From Candidatus Zixiibacteriota bacterium (lineage in GTDB: Bacteria; Zixibacteria; MSB-5A5; GN15; JACZUZ01), in contig JAJRPM010000015.1 in NCBI GenBank assembly GCA_024280775.1, forward strand, positions 269,721 to 333,720: 64,000 nucleotides of DNA. The letters run 5' to 3'. Under the pieces are notes generated by a model that saw only the letters and a program-made list of their open reading frames with translations, was not told the DNA's origin and searched no databases. Position numbers and translations under genes: made by a program. Each line of letters opens with the position of its first letter. Within the stretch, counting starts at the first letter, position 1. Positions 20,573 to 30,756 of the stretch are shown here, piece after piece.

Positions 20573-22591
20573 CTACCATTTATCTACAAATAGGTTTAGC
20601 TCATCTCGATTCAATCGGGACGCGGCGGCCTCATCGACTAAGAATGTCAACTTTCCTGCGCCTGGAGCGATTAGCGAGGCTTGAGTGTTCTTTTCCACCA
20701 ATGTGCTGTAGAGAGCATCAGATTTGGAGGCTCCGCCAACCATAAATACGCAATTGCGGGCGGCATTTATCAAATGCGGTGTCATTGTCAATCTATGTGA
20801 TTTCTGAGAGCCGACATAGACTGCCGCCACTGCGGCATCCAACGCTATTTCATCTGCCGGATAGTCCGGGAATACCGAGGCGGTGTGGCCGTCGGGACCC
20901 ATCCCCAACAATACCAGGTCAAAAACCGGAAACCCGAGCAGTGAACGGCTGCGGATGCGCCTGGCAATTACTTGCTCATATTCTCGCGCCGCTTCGGCGA
21001 GGTCATCTTCCTCGCCTTTCATTCTGAAAACCTGATTGTCGGAAATCTGAAGTCGGTCAAAAAGATTTTCTTTGGCCATGAGATAGTTTGAATCTTCATG
21101 AGTCGGCGGCACTGTTCTTTCGTCGCCGAAAAAAAACTGCGTGTCTCGCCATTCGGTCATTGAGGCATACACTGAACCGGACAAACAGCGATATAGCGCA
21201 ACTGGCGTGCTTCCTCCTGCTAAGGCCACATTGAACTTGCCTCGCTCTTTGACCGCCCGGCGCATTAGCGCGGCAAAGATTTCTGCGCCACGTTGAACGA
21301 GTTGCTCAGTATTGGAGAATCTGCTCAGGCTCACATGTCCACTGCCTTCGGGGAGTGACTGCTTGGTTGAAAACAGAGCCAACGCGCGACGTAATGAGGC
21401 AGTATAGTCGCCGCGACGATGAGTGTCACTTAGGCGGCGAATGATGTAGCCGGTTTCATCTGAGGTTCTCACTCTAGCGCAACCAAGCTCCCGACCGTCG
21501 AGCTTTATTGAATACATCTCGCCGCTTCCCTGAGAGTCCCCCCTCGCAATCGGGTTTATCGACAAAGTTGATTCCGCTGAACCATTCTGAGAGACAAACA
21601 CAAACTCCAATGCCAGTTCCGGTGACCCGCTATCAGCTACCCTCGGAGCGCCTCCGGCGCTTCGCGGAGTGAAAATGCAACAGATTTCCTCTCCTGATGC
21701 GGATTCGAATACTACTTTCCTGCGAGTTTCGGCGCCATGATAGACAAGTCCCAACTTTGAGGAAAGCCAACCACAGAGATATATCGCACGGGCATTGAAT
21801 GAACCGGTGAATGAATGCGAGACAAAGTGTATCTCGCGTAACTTGCTTAGTTTTTGAGCGGCTTCGGGATAATCGAAGGCCTGCTTTATTGCTTCACGCA
21901 GTGGATGATCGCGCTCATATTCAATGTCGAACAATCTGTCATACTCACCAGCCTGGGCTTCGATTTTCGCTATTAACTTGCGGCGGTTTATTCGTGAATC
22001 GAAGAACACATAGTCTGCCAGCACATATAATTCAGAAGTAATGCTTTCACCGATTACTGCAGGAAGCAAATCCACTACAACCAAACGGTTCAGACCGGAG
22101 GTCAATGAGCGCACTACATTTGGAGTTACCGCAAGTTTCGAACGCGGCACACGAATTGTGATTCGTTCCCAGCAAAGAGTTCCAGCGCCTCCCTTGGAAA
22201 GTCCACAGGCGATTCCGATTTCTGCGCTAAGCCCATTGCCGGCCTGGCTATTGCTGGTTGAGGAGCCGGCTCCGCCACCTAGAGCATCGATTGATTCATC
22301 ACCGCTGTCCACCAGAATCAGAATACAACGGCTGGGGCGCTCCTGGGCGAATCTTGCGATTAGCTTTTCTGCTCGGGAGTAGGTTGACTCTCCAGCGAAA
22401 ACGACGAAATCCAAGAGTGAGACGCGAGAATATGATTCGGCGGAACCGGATTTGTCATCTGACTCATTCTGCGAGCGCTCCCAAAGTTCGTTGAGCTTCT
22501 CGGTTATTATCGCGCCATTGACCGGTAGTCTGTTTGGATCGTCGAAGGTATCGAATGGTAGATCGAATGTGGTGGATTCAAGGACTGACAT
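20573..22591 (-). CDS. OpcA-like G6PDH effector fused to 6-phosphogluconolactonase
   Basis: 672-aa two-part protein. Residues 1 to about 410 resemble OpcA, the assembly/effector protein of glucose-6-phosphate dehydrogenase. Residues from about 425 form a complete 6-phosphogluconolactonase: NVALAGGSTPVALYRCL, FFFGDERTVPPTHEDSNY, and DLVLLGMGPDGHTASVFP. The lactonase hydrolyses the G6PDH product. There is no internal stop or frameshift, so I read it as a genuine fusion. It sits directly downstream of zwf, whose enzyme both halves serve. ATG at 22591. Confidence 0.85.
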   Translation of the reverse strand: MSVLESTTFDLPFDTFDDPNRLPVNGAIITEKLNELWERSQNESDDKSGSAESYSRVSLLDFVVFAGESTYSRAEKLIARFAQERPSRCILILVDSGDESIDALGGGAGSSTSNSQAGNGLSAEIGIACGLSKGGAGTLCWERITIRVPRSKLAVTPNVVRSLTSGLNRLVVVDLLPAVIGESITSELYVLADYVFFDSRINRRKLIAKIEAQAGEYDRLFDIEYERDHPLREAIKQAFDYPEAAQKLSKLREIHFVSHSFTGSFNARAIYLCGWLSSKLGLVYHGAETRRKVVFESASGEEICCIFTPRSAGGAPRVADSGSPELALEFVFVSQNGSAESTLSINPIARGDSQGSGEMYSIKLDGRELGCARVRTSDETGYIIRRLSDTHRRGDYTASLRRALALFSTKQSLPEGSGHVSLSRFSNTEQLVQRGAEIFAALMRRAVKERGKFNVALAGGSTPVALYRCLSGSVYASMTEWRDTQFFFGDERTVPPTHEDSNYLMAKENLFDRLQISDNQVFRMKGEEDDLAEAAREYEQVIARRIRSRSLLGFPVFDLVLLGMGPDGHTASVFPDYPADEIALDAAVAAVYVGSQKSHRLTMTPHLINAARNCVFMVGGASKSDALYSTLVEKNTQASLIAPGAGKLTFLVDEAAASRLNRDELNLFVDKW

Positions 22592-22680
22592 ATTTCTTGT
22601 AGGTGTTTGTTAGTTTAGTTTTGATCGTCTCTCAACAATTCTTGAATTGCTACTAGACACCGAATCACTCTGCCCACACG

Positions 22681-22712
22681 TGGCAAGATACTTCGCTTCG
22701 CTCAGCATGACA
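22681..22712. repeat. Intergenic repeat of the TGCTGAGCGAAGCGAAG type
   Basis: On the minus strand TGTCATGCTGAGCGAAGCG then AAGTATCTTG and a CCA. This short repeat is familiar from many bacterial intergenic regions. It lies between zwf and the opcA-pgl fusion, next to a small CAATTC-TT-GAATTG palindrome (22636-22649). Confidence 0.55.
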
Positions 22713-22726
22713 TTGTTAGACGCGTT

Positions 22727-24304
22727 CTAGAGTCTTAGCCATTCTCTTGAGGAGCGCTCTAGTAGCGCTGATGATTCTTCGGGGCCCCAGTTGCCAGACT
22801 GATAGGTGTAAAGCGGCGCGGGGTTATCTCCGCTCCAGCTTTCGATTATCGGGTCTATTAGTTTCCATGACAAATCCACTTCATCTTCGCGCGCAAAGAG
22901 ACTGGCCTCACCTAGTATGGCATCGAGAATTAGGCGCTCATAGGCCTCAGGTGTTTGCTTGGCGAACGAAGCGCTGTATTTGAAATCCATGCGCACCGGG
23001 TCAATATGAAAACTCGGTCCCGGGCGCTTTGACACAAAGCTCATCGAGATGCCCTCTTCGGGCTGAATGCGAATCCCCAGAACATTTTGTTCAGGGGCGT
23101 CACAACCGAAGGCTTCAAAGAATGCAAGCGGAGGTCTGCGATAAACGATATTCACCTGGCTAACTCGTTTTGCGAGGCGTTTACCAGTACGAATGTAAAA
23201 AGGCACTCCGGACCAGCGCCAATTATCCACTTCCAGTTTTAGCGCTACAAATGTTTCGGTTTGTGACTTCTCGGGAACACCTTCTTCTTCGAGATAGCCC
23301 GGGCTGGCTTCTCCGTCAACTACACCTGAGCTGTACTGGGCGCGCACGACATTGCGAATCGCTTCCATACGGGTAAAGGGTTTTATAGCGCGCAGCACTT
23401 TGACTTTTTCATCGCGGATTGACTCACCTCTAATCGCTATCGGAGGTTCCATCGCGATTAGGGTCATCAATTGGAGAATGTGACTTTGTAACATATCACG
23501 AGTTATGCCGGCTTTGTCAAAATATCCGGCGCGCGAACCTACTCCGATTGACTCGGCAACAGTGATTTGAACGTGGTCTATGTATCTGCGATTCCAAAGC
23601 GGTTCGAAAATACCATTACCGAAGCGGAAGGCTAGAATATTTTGTACCGTTTCTTTGCCCAGATAGTGATCAATGCGGAAAACCTGTTTCTCATCGAATG
23701 AATCATGGAGTCTTTCATTGAGCGTTTGGGCTGTTGCACGATCTGAGCCGATTGGCTTCTCAACTACTACGCGACGAAATGCCCCACCGGATTCATCAAC
23801 TAAGCCGGAGATTTTCAGGTTCTTGAGAATCGGCTCAAACGATGTTGGCGGAGTCGCCAAATAGAATAAACAATTGCCTTTTGTGTTGTGCTTCTCCGCT
23901 AATTCATCCAGACGTTTGCCTAGAGCGATGAATGTTTCGGGATCACTGTAGTCGCCTACGTGATAGTATAGGTCACTGGTGAATGCGTCTACTGCATCGA
24001 CAGTTGCAGAACGAAAACGCGAGAATTTGTTTATCGCTTCGGACATTTCGGATCGAAACTGCTCGTCGGTCTTTTTGCTTCGAGCAAAACCGATTAACGG
24101 ATTGTGCGAATCTACATACCCACCCTGACGCAGGGCAAACACAGCCGGGATAAGTTTGCGATGTGACAAGTCACCAGAGGCGCCGAAAATCACCAATGCG
24201 CATGGCGCTTCACCAATTGTTTCTTCATCGCCAACGCGAAAAGGGTTTACGACTTCCGTTGTCACGCTCGAATCATCCTGATTTATCATACTTTCCACAC
24301 TCAC
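22727..24304 (-). CDS. zwf: Glucose-6-phosphate 1-dehydrogenase
   Basis: First enzyme of the oxidative pentose phosphate pathway; 525 aa. The nucleotide-binding ALVIFGASGDLSHRKLIPA (about residues 36-54) and the active-site RIDHYLGKETVQN (about 218-230) are intact. The start is probably GTG 24304, with GGAG 8 bases upstream; GTG 24298 and ATG 24289 are in frame. Lies 14 bases after gnd. Confidence 0.96.
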   Translation of the reverse strand: MSVESMINQDDSSVTTEVVNPFRVGDEETIGEAPCALVIFGASGDLSHRKLIPAVFALRQGGYVDSHNPLIGFARSKKTDEQFRSEMSEAINKFSRFRSATVDAVDAFTSDLYYHVGDYSDPETFIALGKRLDELAEKHNTKGNCLFYLATPPTSFEPILKNLKISGLVDESGGAFRRVVVEKPIGSDRATAQTLNERLHDSFDEKQVFRIDHYLGKETVQNILAFRFGNGIFEPLWNRRYIDHVQITVAESIGVGSRAGYFDKAGITRDMLQSHILQLMTLIAMEPPIAIRGESIRDEKVKVLRAIKPFTRMEAIRNVVRAQYSSGVVDGEASPGYLEEEGVPEKSQTETFVALKLEVDNWRWSGVPFYIRTGKRLAKRVSQVNIVYRRPPLAFFEAFGCDAPEQNVLGIRIQPEEGISMSFVSKRPGPSFHIDPVRMDFKYSASFAKQTPEAYERLILDAILGEASLFAREDEVDLSWKLIDPIIESWSGDNPAPLYTYQSGNWGPEESSALLERSSREWLRL

Positions 24305-24318
24305 TCTAGGCGCTCCTG

Positions 24319-25239
24319 CTATTTGCCAACCGGCTCTGGAGTGTCTGCTTTTTTGACGGCATGCCCACCAAATTGGTTGCGCAATGCGGCCAGAGTCCTA
24401 TCGGCGAAAGTGTTCTCCTGACGTGAGCGGAAACGGGCCATCAACGCATGTGTCAATGAAAGCGCCGGGACATCCAGATCAATCGCCTCTTTGACAGTCC
24501 AGCGTCCCTCGCCGGAATCACTTACATAACCGGTAATCTTGTCCAAACCCGGGTCTTCCGCGAGGGCGCGCTCAAGTAGTTCAAGTAACCAGGAGCGCAC
24601 TACCGAACCTTGCCCCCACAAGTCTGCGACTGAACGCAAGTCTACGTCGAAATCCGAGGCTTGCATGATTTCAAAGCCTTCGGCATAAGACTGCATCATG
24701 CCGTATTCGATTCCATTGTGCACCATCTTTACAAAATGTCCGGCGCCAGATCTGCCAACTCTTTGGAAGCCATTCGGCGGAGCTAAGGTGTTGAAAACCT
24801 CACTGACGTGTTCGACTGGCTCTGCGTCACCGCCAACCATCAAACAATAACCAACTTCCAGCCCCCATACACCGCCGGAGGTGCCGGCATCGAGGAAATG
24901 AACTCCGCTTGCTGATGCGACTTCATGACGGCGAATTGAGTCTTTATAGAAAGAGTTTCCGCCATCTATGATAATGTCATTCGAGTTTAATTGCGCCAGG
25001 ACAGATTTGAATACGTTCTCAGTGATATCACCTGAGGGCACCATCATCCAGACAATCTTGCGATCTCCGAGCTTCCCGATTGCATCTTCAAGTGAATCCG
25101 AGCCGATTGCCCCTTTGCCCACTGATTGCTGAACATTCTCAGCGGAAGTGTCATATACAACGACCTGATGGCCGCCTAGTATCAGGCGCTCTGTCATATT
25201 CGCGCCCATTTTCCCGAGTCCAATAATTGCCAGCTTCAT
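24319..25239 (-). CDS. gnd: 6-phosphogluconate dehydrogenase, short form
   Basis: Decarboxylates 6-phosphogluconate to ribulose-5-phosphate; 306 aa, the short type found in many non-enteric bacteria (often NAD-linked). N-terminal Rossmann motif IIGLGKMGANM (residues 5-15); catalytic region DAGTSGGVWGLEVGYCLMVGG in pieces around 117-137 and FVKMVHNGIEYGMMQ around 169-183 with the catalytic lysine. AGAGGGGGA precedes ATG 25239. Between tkt and zwf in the operon. Confidence 0.94.
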   Translation of the reverse strand: MKLAIIGLGKMGANMTERLILGGHQVVVYDTSAENVQQSVGKGAIGSDSLEDAIGKLGDRKIVWMMVPSGDITENVFKSVLAQLNSNDIIIDGGNSFYKDSIRRHEVASASGVHFLDAGTSGGVWGLEVGYCLMVGGDAEPVEHVSEVFNTLAPPNGFQRVGRSGAGHFVKMVHNGIEYGMMQSYAEGFEIMQASDFDVDLRSVADLWGQGSVVRSWLLELLERALAEDPGLDKITGYVSDSGEGRWTVKEAIDLDVPALSLTHALMARFRSRQENTFADRTLAALRNQFGGHAVKKADTPEPVGK

Positions 25240-25308
25240 AAACTAGTTCCCCCTCTTTGGTCTTTCCTACCTGAATTGCGTTTCTACTTGGCGCTCAAAG
25301 CTTCATGC

Positions 25309-27339
25309 TCAGGCGGATGTAACTTCCGCTGTACGCGCCGCTGGTTCCTGCGTCAATAGTGTCTTTGCAGCGCTTGCAATTGAATCTGCGTCGATACCCA
25401 TCAGTTTGTAAACGTCAGCTGATTTCCCTGAGGGACCATAGGCGCTTACACCCAATTTGATTATTTGTGCGCCTAAACCCATAGAGAATAGTTCCGATGA
25501 AAGCGAGACACCAATTCCAGTGTTGACATTGTGATCTTCGACTGTCACTATCCTGCCAAATTCGGCTATGCGGTTTAAGTCGTCCTCATGAAAGTCCGCC
25601 CAATGCGCTGAGGAAATCAGGCGAACGTTGAGGCCTTCAGCTCTGAGCGTTTCATAGGCGGCCAAGCCTTGAATTGCGACATTGCCGGCGCAGAATATAG
25701 TGACACCCTCGCCGTCTCGAATCAAGTCTGTGCGACCAGCCTGAAACTTATAGGCATCTCCAAATAACGCTGAGCCGTCAGTGGCGGCAATAGGGTTCAT
25801 TTTTGAACGGCCCATCACTATCAAAGCATTGCCATAAACCGAGCTGACGTATCTGACGATTCTATCAGTTTGATTTGGATCGGCAGGAGTGAACAAGCGC
25901 CAGCCGAATACTGAACGGCTTAGAGCGAAATAGTCAATACATTGGTGAGTCTTGCCGTCTTCACCTACGTCCAAGCCGCAATGTGTGCAGGCGATTTTGA
26001 GGTTGGCGTGGTTAATATCATTGAGGCGGCTTTGATTGTAAGTCTCACTGACACCAAACACTCCGAAATCCGACCAAAAAGTCAGAACGCCTTCGGCGCT
26101 GGTAGCGCCTGCGCTGGCGCAGGTTGAATGTTCGGCGATTCCGTATTGAATGAAATTCTTCGGAAACTCTTTGGCAAAACCACCAGTCTTCACCGACACA
26201 GCCAAGTCACAATCATAGACGACACATGGCAGTCCGTCTGGCTTATCTATATTGTTTGCTTTACCAATATCGACAAGTGCGTTTCCCCAGGCGCTACGGT
26301 TGTCCACCATCTTGTCTACTTCATAAGTGCGCGGAGTTCCTTCTCGTACATTCGGAGCTTTAACTGGAAACTCCGGCAAGGTCACTGATGGCCCGGCTTT
26401 GCGAGCCTCCGCCAGCGCATCGAGGTCATCATAGCCGTCTTGTGTTAGCCCCAACGCCGCAAACGCCTCACGCGCCTGCTCAGGTTTCAGAGCGGCTCCG
26501 TGAAAGTTGAAGTCATTTTCTATAGCGGGGTAGCCTTTGCCCATGATTGTATGCGCAATAATGACTGTCGGCGCGGCGTCACTTCCCTGTGCGTCATAAC
26601 TGGTTTTCAGCGCCGCATACAATTCATCGAGATCGTGTCCGTCTACATCTACGACATTCCAGCCATCAGAGCGCCAGCCATCAGCTATATTTTGCGGCAT
26701 TACATCTTTGATATTGCCGCTGATTTGCAGTTGGTTAAAATCAATCAATGCGGTTACTGAGTTTAGCTTGAACTTTGCCGCGAAGCGACGCGCTTCGGCG
26801 ATTTGACCTTTTTGTTGTTCGCCATCTCCCATGGTCACGAAAGTATGGAACGATTTGCCTTGCGCCTGCGCGGCTACTGCTTTGCCACATCCGACTGAGA
26901 GCCCTTGACCAAGATTGCCTGTGTCCCATTCGACACCCGGAACCGAGCGCTCTACATGACCTTCGAATGGCGAGCCCGCCAGACGGAATTCGCGTTCTGC
27001 GTCTTTTACTTTGAAGAAACCGTTGTGACCCAGCGCCGCATAGACTCCCGGTGAGGTGTGTCCATGCGAGATGATGATTCTGTCCCGATCTTCCCACCAA
27101 GGCGATTTCGGATCCAACTTCGCCAAACAATAGAGTAACAGGTACATTTCCATCGATGACATTGAGCCGCCGGGATGTCCTGAACCGGCATTGGTGGTCA
27201 TCTTGATAAGTGAGCCACGCGCCAGCGCCCCGAGCTCGGTGAGAGCGTCTTTGACTTCGGGAGAAAGTTTATCTGCGGAAAAACCTCGGTAGTCCTTAAA
27301 GAAAGACACCGGGTCAAAATTCGAATCCACTACAGCCAT
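25309..27339 (-). CDS. tkt: Transketolase
   Basis: Thiamine diphosphate enzyme moving two-carbon units between sugar phosphates; 676 aa. The TPP-binding GDGEQQKGQIAEARRFAAKF region follows HTFVTM, and the C-terminal half has QYGIAEHSTCASAGATS. I chose ATG 27339, with AAGGAG 5 bases upstream, over GTG 27345 which abuts that site. Between pgi and gnd in the operon. Confidence 0.96.
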   Translation of the reverse strand: MAVVDSNFDPVSFFKDYRGFSADKLSPEVKDALTELGALARGSLIKMTTNAGSGHPGGSMSSMEMYLLLYCLAKLDPKSPWWEDRDRIIISHGHTSPGVYAALGHNGFFKVKDAEREFRLAGSPFEGHVERSVPGVEWDTGNLGQGLSVGCGKAVAAQAQGKSFHTFVTMGDGEQQKGQIAEARRFAAKFKLNSVTALIDFNQLQISGNIKDVMPQNIADGWRSDGWNVVDVDGHDLDELYAALKTSYDAQGSDAAPTVIIAHTIMGKGYPAIENDFNFHGAALKPEQAREAFAALGLTQDGYDDLDALAEARKAGPSVTLPEFPVKAPNVREGTPRTYEVDKMVDNRSAWGNALVDIGKANNIDKPDGLPCVVYDCDLAVSVKTGGFAKEFPKNFIQYGIAEHSTCASAGATSAEGVLTFWSDFGVFGVSETYNQSRLNDINHANLKIACTHCGLDVGEDGKTHQCIDYFALSRSVFGWRLFTPADPNQTDRIVRYVSSVYGNALIVMGRSKMNPIAATDGSALFGDAYKFQAGRTDLIRDGEGVTIFCAGNVAIQGLAAYETLRAEGLNVRLISSAHWADFHEDDLNRIAEFGRIVTVEDHNVNTGIGVSLSSELFSMGLGAQIIKLGVSAYGPSGKSADVYKLMGIDADSIASAAKTLLTQEPAARTAEVTSA

Positions 27340-27399
27340 GATCACTCCTTGATTATGTTCAACAAGCTATGTTTTGTGTTAGTACTGAATGCAACGTGT

Positions 27400-29175
27400 T
27401 CAAACATGCGCCGCTGTTTCAGTGAAAGCCATGTCAATTTGCGCCGCTAGAAAATCAATTGCAACTTCCGGCGCATCTGTGGCTTTGAACATCAGAGTCG
27501 GAAGATTACGTTTGACATACGAGCCGGTATCACCTAGCGCTTGCGCAAGGATTAGTTGATTGAAGCTGAAACTTGCTTCCGGTATGGCTAGCTCTTTGGT
27601 TTCCGGTCCGGTGAAGACAATAAATTGTCCTTCTGCGGCTCCGCCTTTGTAAAGTTGGCCGATTGAATGTAAATAGCGGGGGCCGTAGCCACGTAGAGTT
27701 GCGACACCGAATTTGCTCCGGATTATATCACGCAGGTTTGATAGCGCGCGCTCGGTCTTTGGTGTGCGCTCAAAATATCCTAGAAGCGCTACGTACGAAT
27801 CTTTGCGCAAACCTGTGAAGAACCGTTTTATGGCTTTGGCCGGTGTTTTCAGCTCATCCTGCTCCAACGCCGCTATGTCTCCAATTTCATAGACACTTAG
27901 TCCATCCCAAAGCGCCTGAACATTCGGTTGCGGAAGCTCTCCGGTTTTGTCTAACTCGGCGAGAATCTCAGCGGTGTTGTCTTTGGATTCCTGCACATTT
28001 GGTTCATCAAAAGGATTGATTCCCAGAATGAATCCTGCGGTAGCTGTTGCAACTTCCTGACGTAGAAACTCGAATCCTACCTCGTGCGGGTTGCTCCACT
28101 CAATGCAAGCCATCGGAACTCCGGCTCTTTGCGCCTCATCGCGCAATGCAGTCAACTGTTCGTCTTCCTCACCTGCCAATGTCAAGAATAAGAATAGTCT
28201 GTCATCTCCGTATTCAGAGAATTTGGTAACAGGCTCACCTTCAATCGGAACCACGCCTTTGCCTTCTTTGCCGGTGGACTCGGCAACCAATTGTTCAATC
28301 CAGGGCGCCAGTGGCGCGGGGGTCTTCGAGGTGACGATGGTTAGCTTGTCTATTCCGGCTTCTTCGCATACTCCCCATAGAGCGCCAAGTTGATAAGCGC
28401 TATTTAGTGAGGCCTTACTGTCCGCCAAGCGCTTATAGCCTTCGGCGGCGCCGGTTAGTAAAGCGCCGATATTGGCGCGGGTAAAGGAGGCGGGGACCAT
28501 TCCAAAATTTGACAGGGCCGAATAGCGACCGCCAATATCAGCGGGATTCAGGAACACTTTGCGGAAATTGTTTTCTTTGGCGAACTCTTCCAGGAATGAA
28601 CCCGGATCGGTTATTGCGATAAACTGACTTCCCGGCTGACGGGCCTGTGTTGCTTTGCTTGCCTCAATCGTTGAGACTTTATCGAGAAAGAAGCGCGCCT
28701 GTGATAGTGTTTCGACAGTTTTACCAGACTTGCTGGCAACTACAAAGAACGCTTTCTCTAAGTTGATTCTGCCCAACACAGCGTTTATCATCTGCGGATA
28801 GGTGGAGTCGATAATGTCGATGGAATCTATGGCTCCGCGAGTATAGAACATCTTGGCGAAAGTCTCCGGGGCCAGTGAGCTACCGCCCATTCCCAAAACA
28901 ACCATGTGCCGAAAACCGTCCTTGATTACCGAGTCGGCAAACTCACGAAGCGCTTGCGCCTCTTCATTCATAGACTTTACTACCGGCAACCATCCCAGGC
29001 GATTCTTTATAGACTTGAGGGCATCACCGCTCTTGCCAAAAACATCTGCGTCACAAGCAAAAAGACGTTCGACAAAACGCTCGTTGTCACCACGTTCCAG
29101 GGCCTGTTGATATTCCCGGGCCACTTTACCGGGGGCGATTTTGAAAGTAGCTTTTTCTGAGACTTTATCAGTCAT
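27400..29175 (-). CDS. pgi: Glucose-6-phosphate isomerase
   Basis: Interconverts glucose- and fructose-6-phosphate; 591 aa with two SIS domains. The first SIS domain has VVLGMGGSSLAPETFAKMF, then FFVVASKSGKTVETLSQA; the second includes SNPHEVGFEFLRQE and TLRGYGPRYLHSIGQLYKGG. ATG 29175 has GGAGGTGG a few bases upstream and overlaps the tal stop by 8 bases. This long form resembles the isomerase half of Tal-Pgi fusion enzymes; here the two are separate but translationally coupled. Confidence 0.93.
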   Translation of the reverse strand: MTDKVSEKATFKIAPGKVAREYQQALERGDNERFVERLFACDADVFGKSGDALKSIKNRLGWLPVVKSMNEEAQALREFADSVIKDGFRHMVVLGMGGSSLAPETFAKMFYTRGAIDSIDIIDSTYPQMINAVLGRINLEKAFFVVASKSGKTVETLSQARFFLDKVSTIEASKATQARQPGSQFIAITDPGSFLEEFAKENNFRKVFLNPADIGGRYSALSNFGMVPASFTRANIGALLTGAAEGYKRLADSKASLNSAYQLGALWGVCEEAGIDKLTIVTSKTPAPLAPWIEQLVAESTGKEGKGVVPIEGEPVTKFSEYGDDRLFLFLTLAGEEDEQLTALRDEAQRAGVPMACIEWSNPHEVGFEFLRQEVATATAGFILGINPFDEPNVQESKDNTAEILAELDKTGELPQPNVQALWDGLSVYEIGDIAALEQDELKTPAKAIKRFFTGLRKDSYVALLGYFERTPKTERALSNLRDIIRSKFGVATLRGYGPRYLHSIGQLYKGGAAEGQFIVFTGPETKELAIPEASFSFNQLILAQALGDTGSYVKRNLPTLMFKATDAPEVAIDFLAAQIDMAFTETAAHV

Positions 29176-30289
29176 GAACCACCTCCGCGGATTTTTGAAT
29201 TGTGGCAATTAGATCATCGTAACTCTTGCTGAATGATTTCAAGCCGGCTTGTAACAAGTCGGCGTTGATATCATCAAGTGAAATATCCAGTTTTTCCAGT
29301 TTGGCCAATTGCTCTTTGGCTTCATCGACATTAGCAAGCGCCGTGTCAGCTACTACTACGCCGTGGTCTTGCAATGCCGCGATTGTTTTGGCGGGGATGG
29401 TGTTTACAGTTTCCGGAGCTATCAATTCGGTCACATACATAGTGTCGGAGTAGTCCGGGTTCTTGGTTCCAGTGGAGGCCCATAACGGACGTTGGACTTT
29501 GGCTCCCAAAGTCGCGAGTTTTTCGAAACGCTCATTCTTGAACAAACGCAAGAAATCCTGATAGACCATTTTTGTGTTGGCCACGCCAATTTTGCCTTTG
29601 AGTTCGTTGGCTTCGGGAGAGTTCAATGCATCGAGCGCATTGTCTACCGCAGTGTCTACACGGCTTATGAACACCGAGGCCACTGAACTGACACACTCAA
29701 GAGAATTGCCATCGGCGAGTCTGTCTTCCAATCCCGCTATGTAAGCCTCGGCGACGTTTATATATTGCTCACGTGAAAAGATTAGTGTCATGTTCACTGA
29801 GATTCCCTCGCGAATGAGACGACGCAAGGCGGCGATTCCAGCCGGTGTAGATGGCACTTTGATAAACAGATTGGGACGGTTGATGATGCCCCACAGGCGT
29901 CTGCCCTCAGTTACCGCCATTTCTTCATTGTCCGCCCATTCCGGGGCCTCTTCCCAACTGACAAAACCATCGACGCCACCAGATTCGTCGTAAAGCCTGC
30001 GCATAGTGTCCGCGGCTCTGGTAACATCGGCGCTGGTAAGCGCCTCATAGACTTCGACGGCGTTTTTTCCTTCTGCCAGCAAATTGCGTATATCCTCAGG
30101 ATAACCGCACTCACCGGATGAGATCGCTTTTTCGAAAATCGAGGGATTGGTTGTTACTCCACGAATTCCTTCCTGATAGACCATAGTTTCCAACTTACCC
30201 GAATCGAGCATACATTTGGAAATATCATCCAACCAGGGTGATTGGTTGCAATCCCACATTTTGTGCGTGTTTAGTTTTGCTGAACTCAT
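29168..30289 (-). CDS. tal: Transaldolase
   Basis: Transfers three-carbon units between sugar phosphates; 373 aa, the longer transaldolase class. GIRGVTTNPSIFEKAI (about residues 42-57), NLFIKVPSTPAGIAALRRLI with the Schiff-base lysine and SVNMTLIFSREQY are present. AAAGGGA lies 7 bases before ATG 30289. First gene of the pentose phosphate operon; its last 8 bases overlap pgi. Confidence 0.96.
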   Translation of the reverse strand: MSSAKLNTHKMWDCNQSPWLDDISKCMLDSGKLETMVYQEGIRGVTTNPSIFEKAISSGECGYPEDIRNLLAEGKNAVEVYEALTSADVTRAADTMRRLYDESGGVDGFVSWEEAPEWADNEEMAVTEGRRLWGIINRPNLFIKVPSTPAGIAALRRLIREGISVNMTLIFSREQYINVAEAYIAGLEDRLADGNSLECVSSVASVFISRVDTAVDNALDALNSPEANELKGKIGVANTKMVYQDFLRLFKNERFEKLATLGAKVQRPLWASTGTKNPDYSDTMYVTELIAPETVNTIPAKTIAALQDHGVVVADTALANVDEAKEQLAKLEKLDISLDDINADLLQAGLKSFSKSYDDLIATIQKSAEVVHD

Positions 30290-30654
30290 TTGTATTCCCT
30301 TTCAAACTCTTCCATTTGCGATAATACTGAATCTCTATCCCAATTACCCTTAACATCTAGTTATGGGATGATCTTACTTCTCTGAAAACCGGAGTAAATC
30401 TCCGGCTATACCCAAATAGAGTATATACAATTCTTAGAACATCCACGCCTTCAAAGCTCCCTTGGGGTATCTTTTCCGGCTCTGTTTTCTACGTTCTAAA
30501 ACCACTTCAGTTCACTCGATGTTCCTGTTTCAATGTGCAACAGGATAGGCTTCAGGTCAACCCGGCTGAAGACGAGGCTTATAGACTATATTGTCGGCTT
30601 TCCCGGGGTTCAGGGACAGTTTCCGTACGAGAAATCTCAATAAAACCTCAGTAC
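30290..30654. other. Gene-free stretch upstream of tal
   Basis: Region between tal (leaving leftward) and the terminator of the next gene to the right. It contains a short perfect hairpin CCGGAG-TAAAT-CTCCGG (30389-30405). No clear -35/-10 pair for tal could be assigned by eye. Confidence 0.5.
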
Positions 30655-30702
30655 AAAAAAGCGCGCATCCATCCCCTGACCTTAGGCAAGATGAATGCGC
30701 GC
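30655..30702 (-). terminator. Rho-independent terminator of the HMA-like gene
   Basis: Minus strand: a stem of GCGCGCATtCATC with GATGGATGCGCGC (arms 30661-30674 and 30689-30702) followed by six T (30660-30655). It lies 55 bases after the stop of the secreted HMA-like gene. Confidence 0.85.
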
Positions 30703-30756
30703 AGATTAACGTCTTATGAGGAAAATGTAAGATTCTCTGGCTTGGGCGACCTTGTT

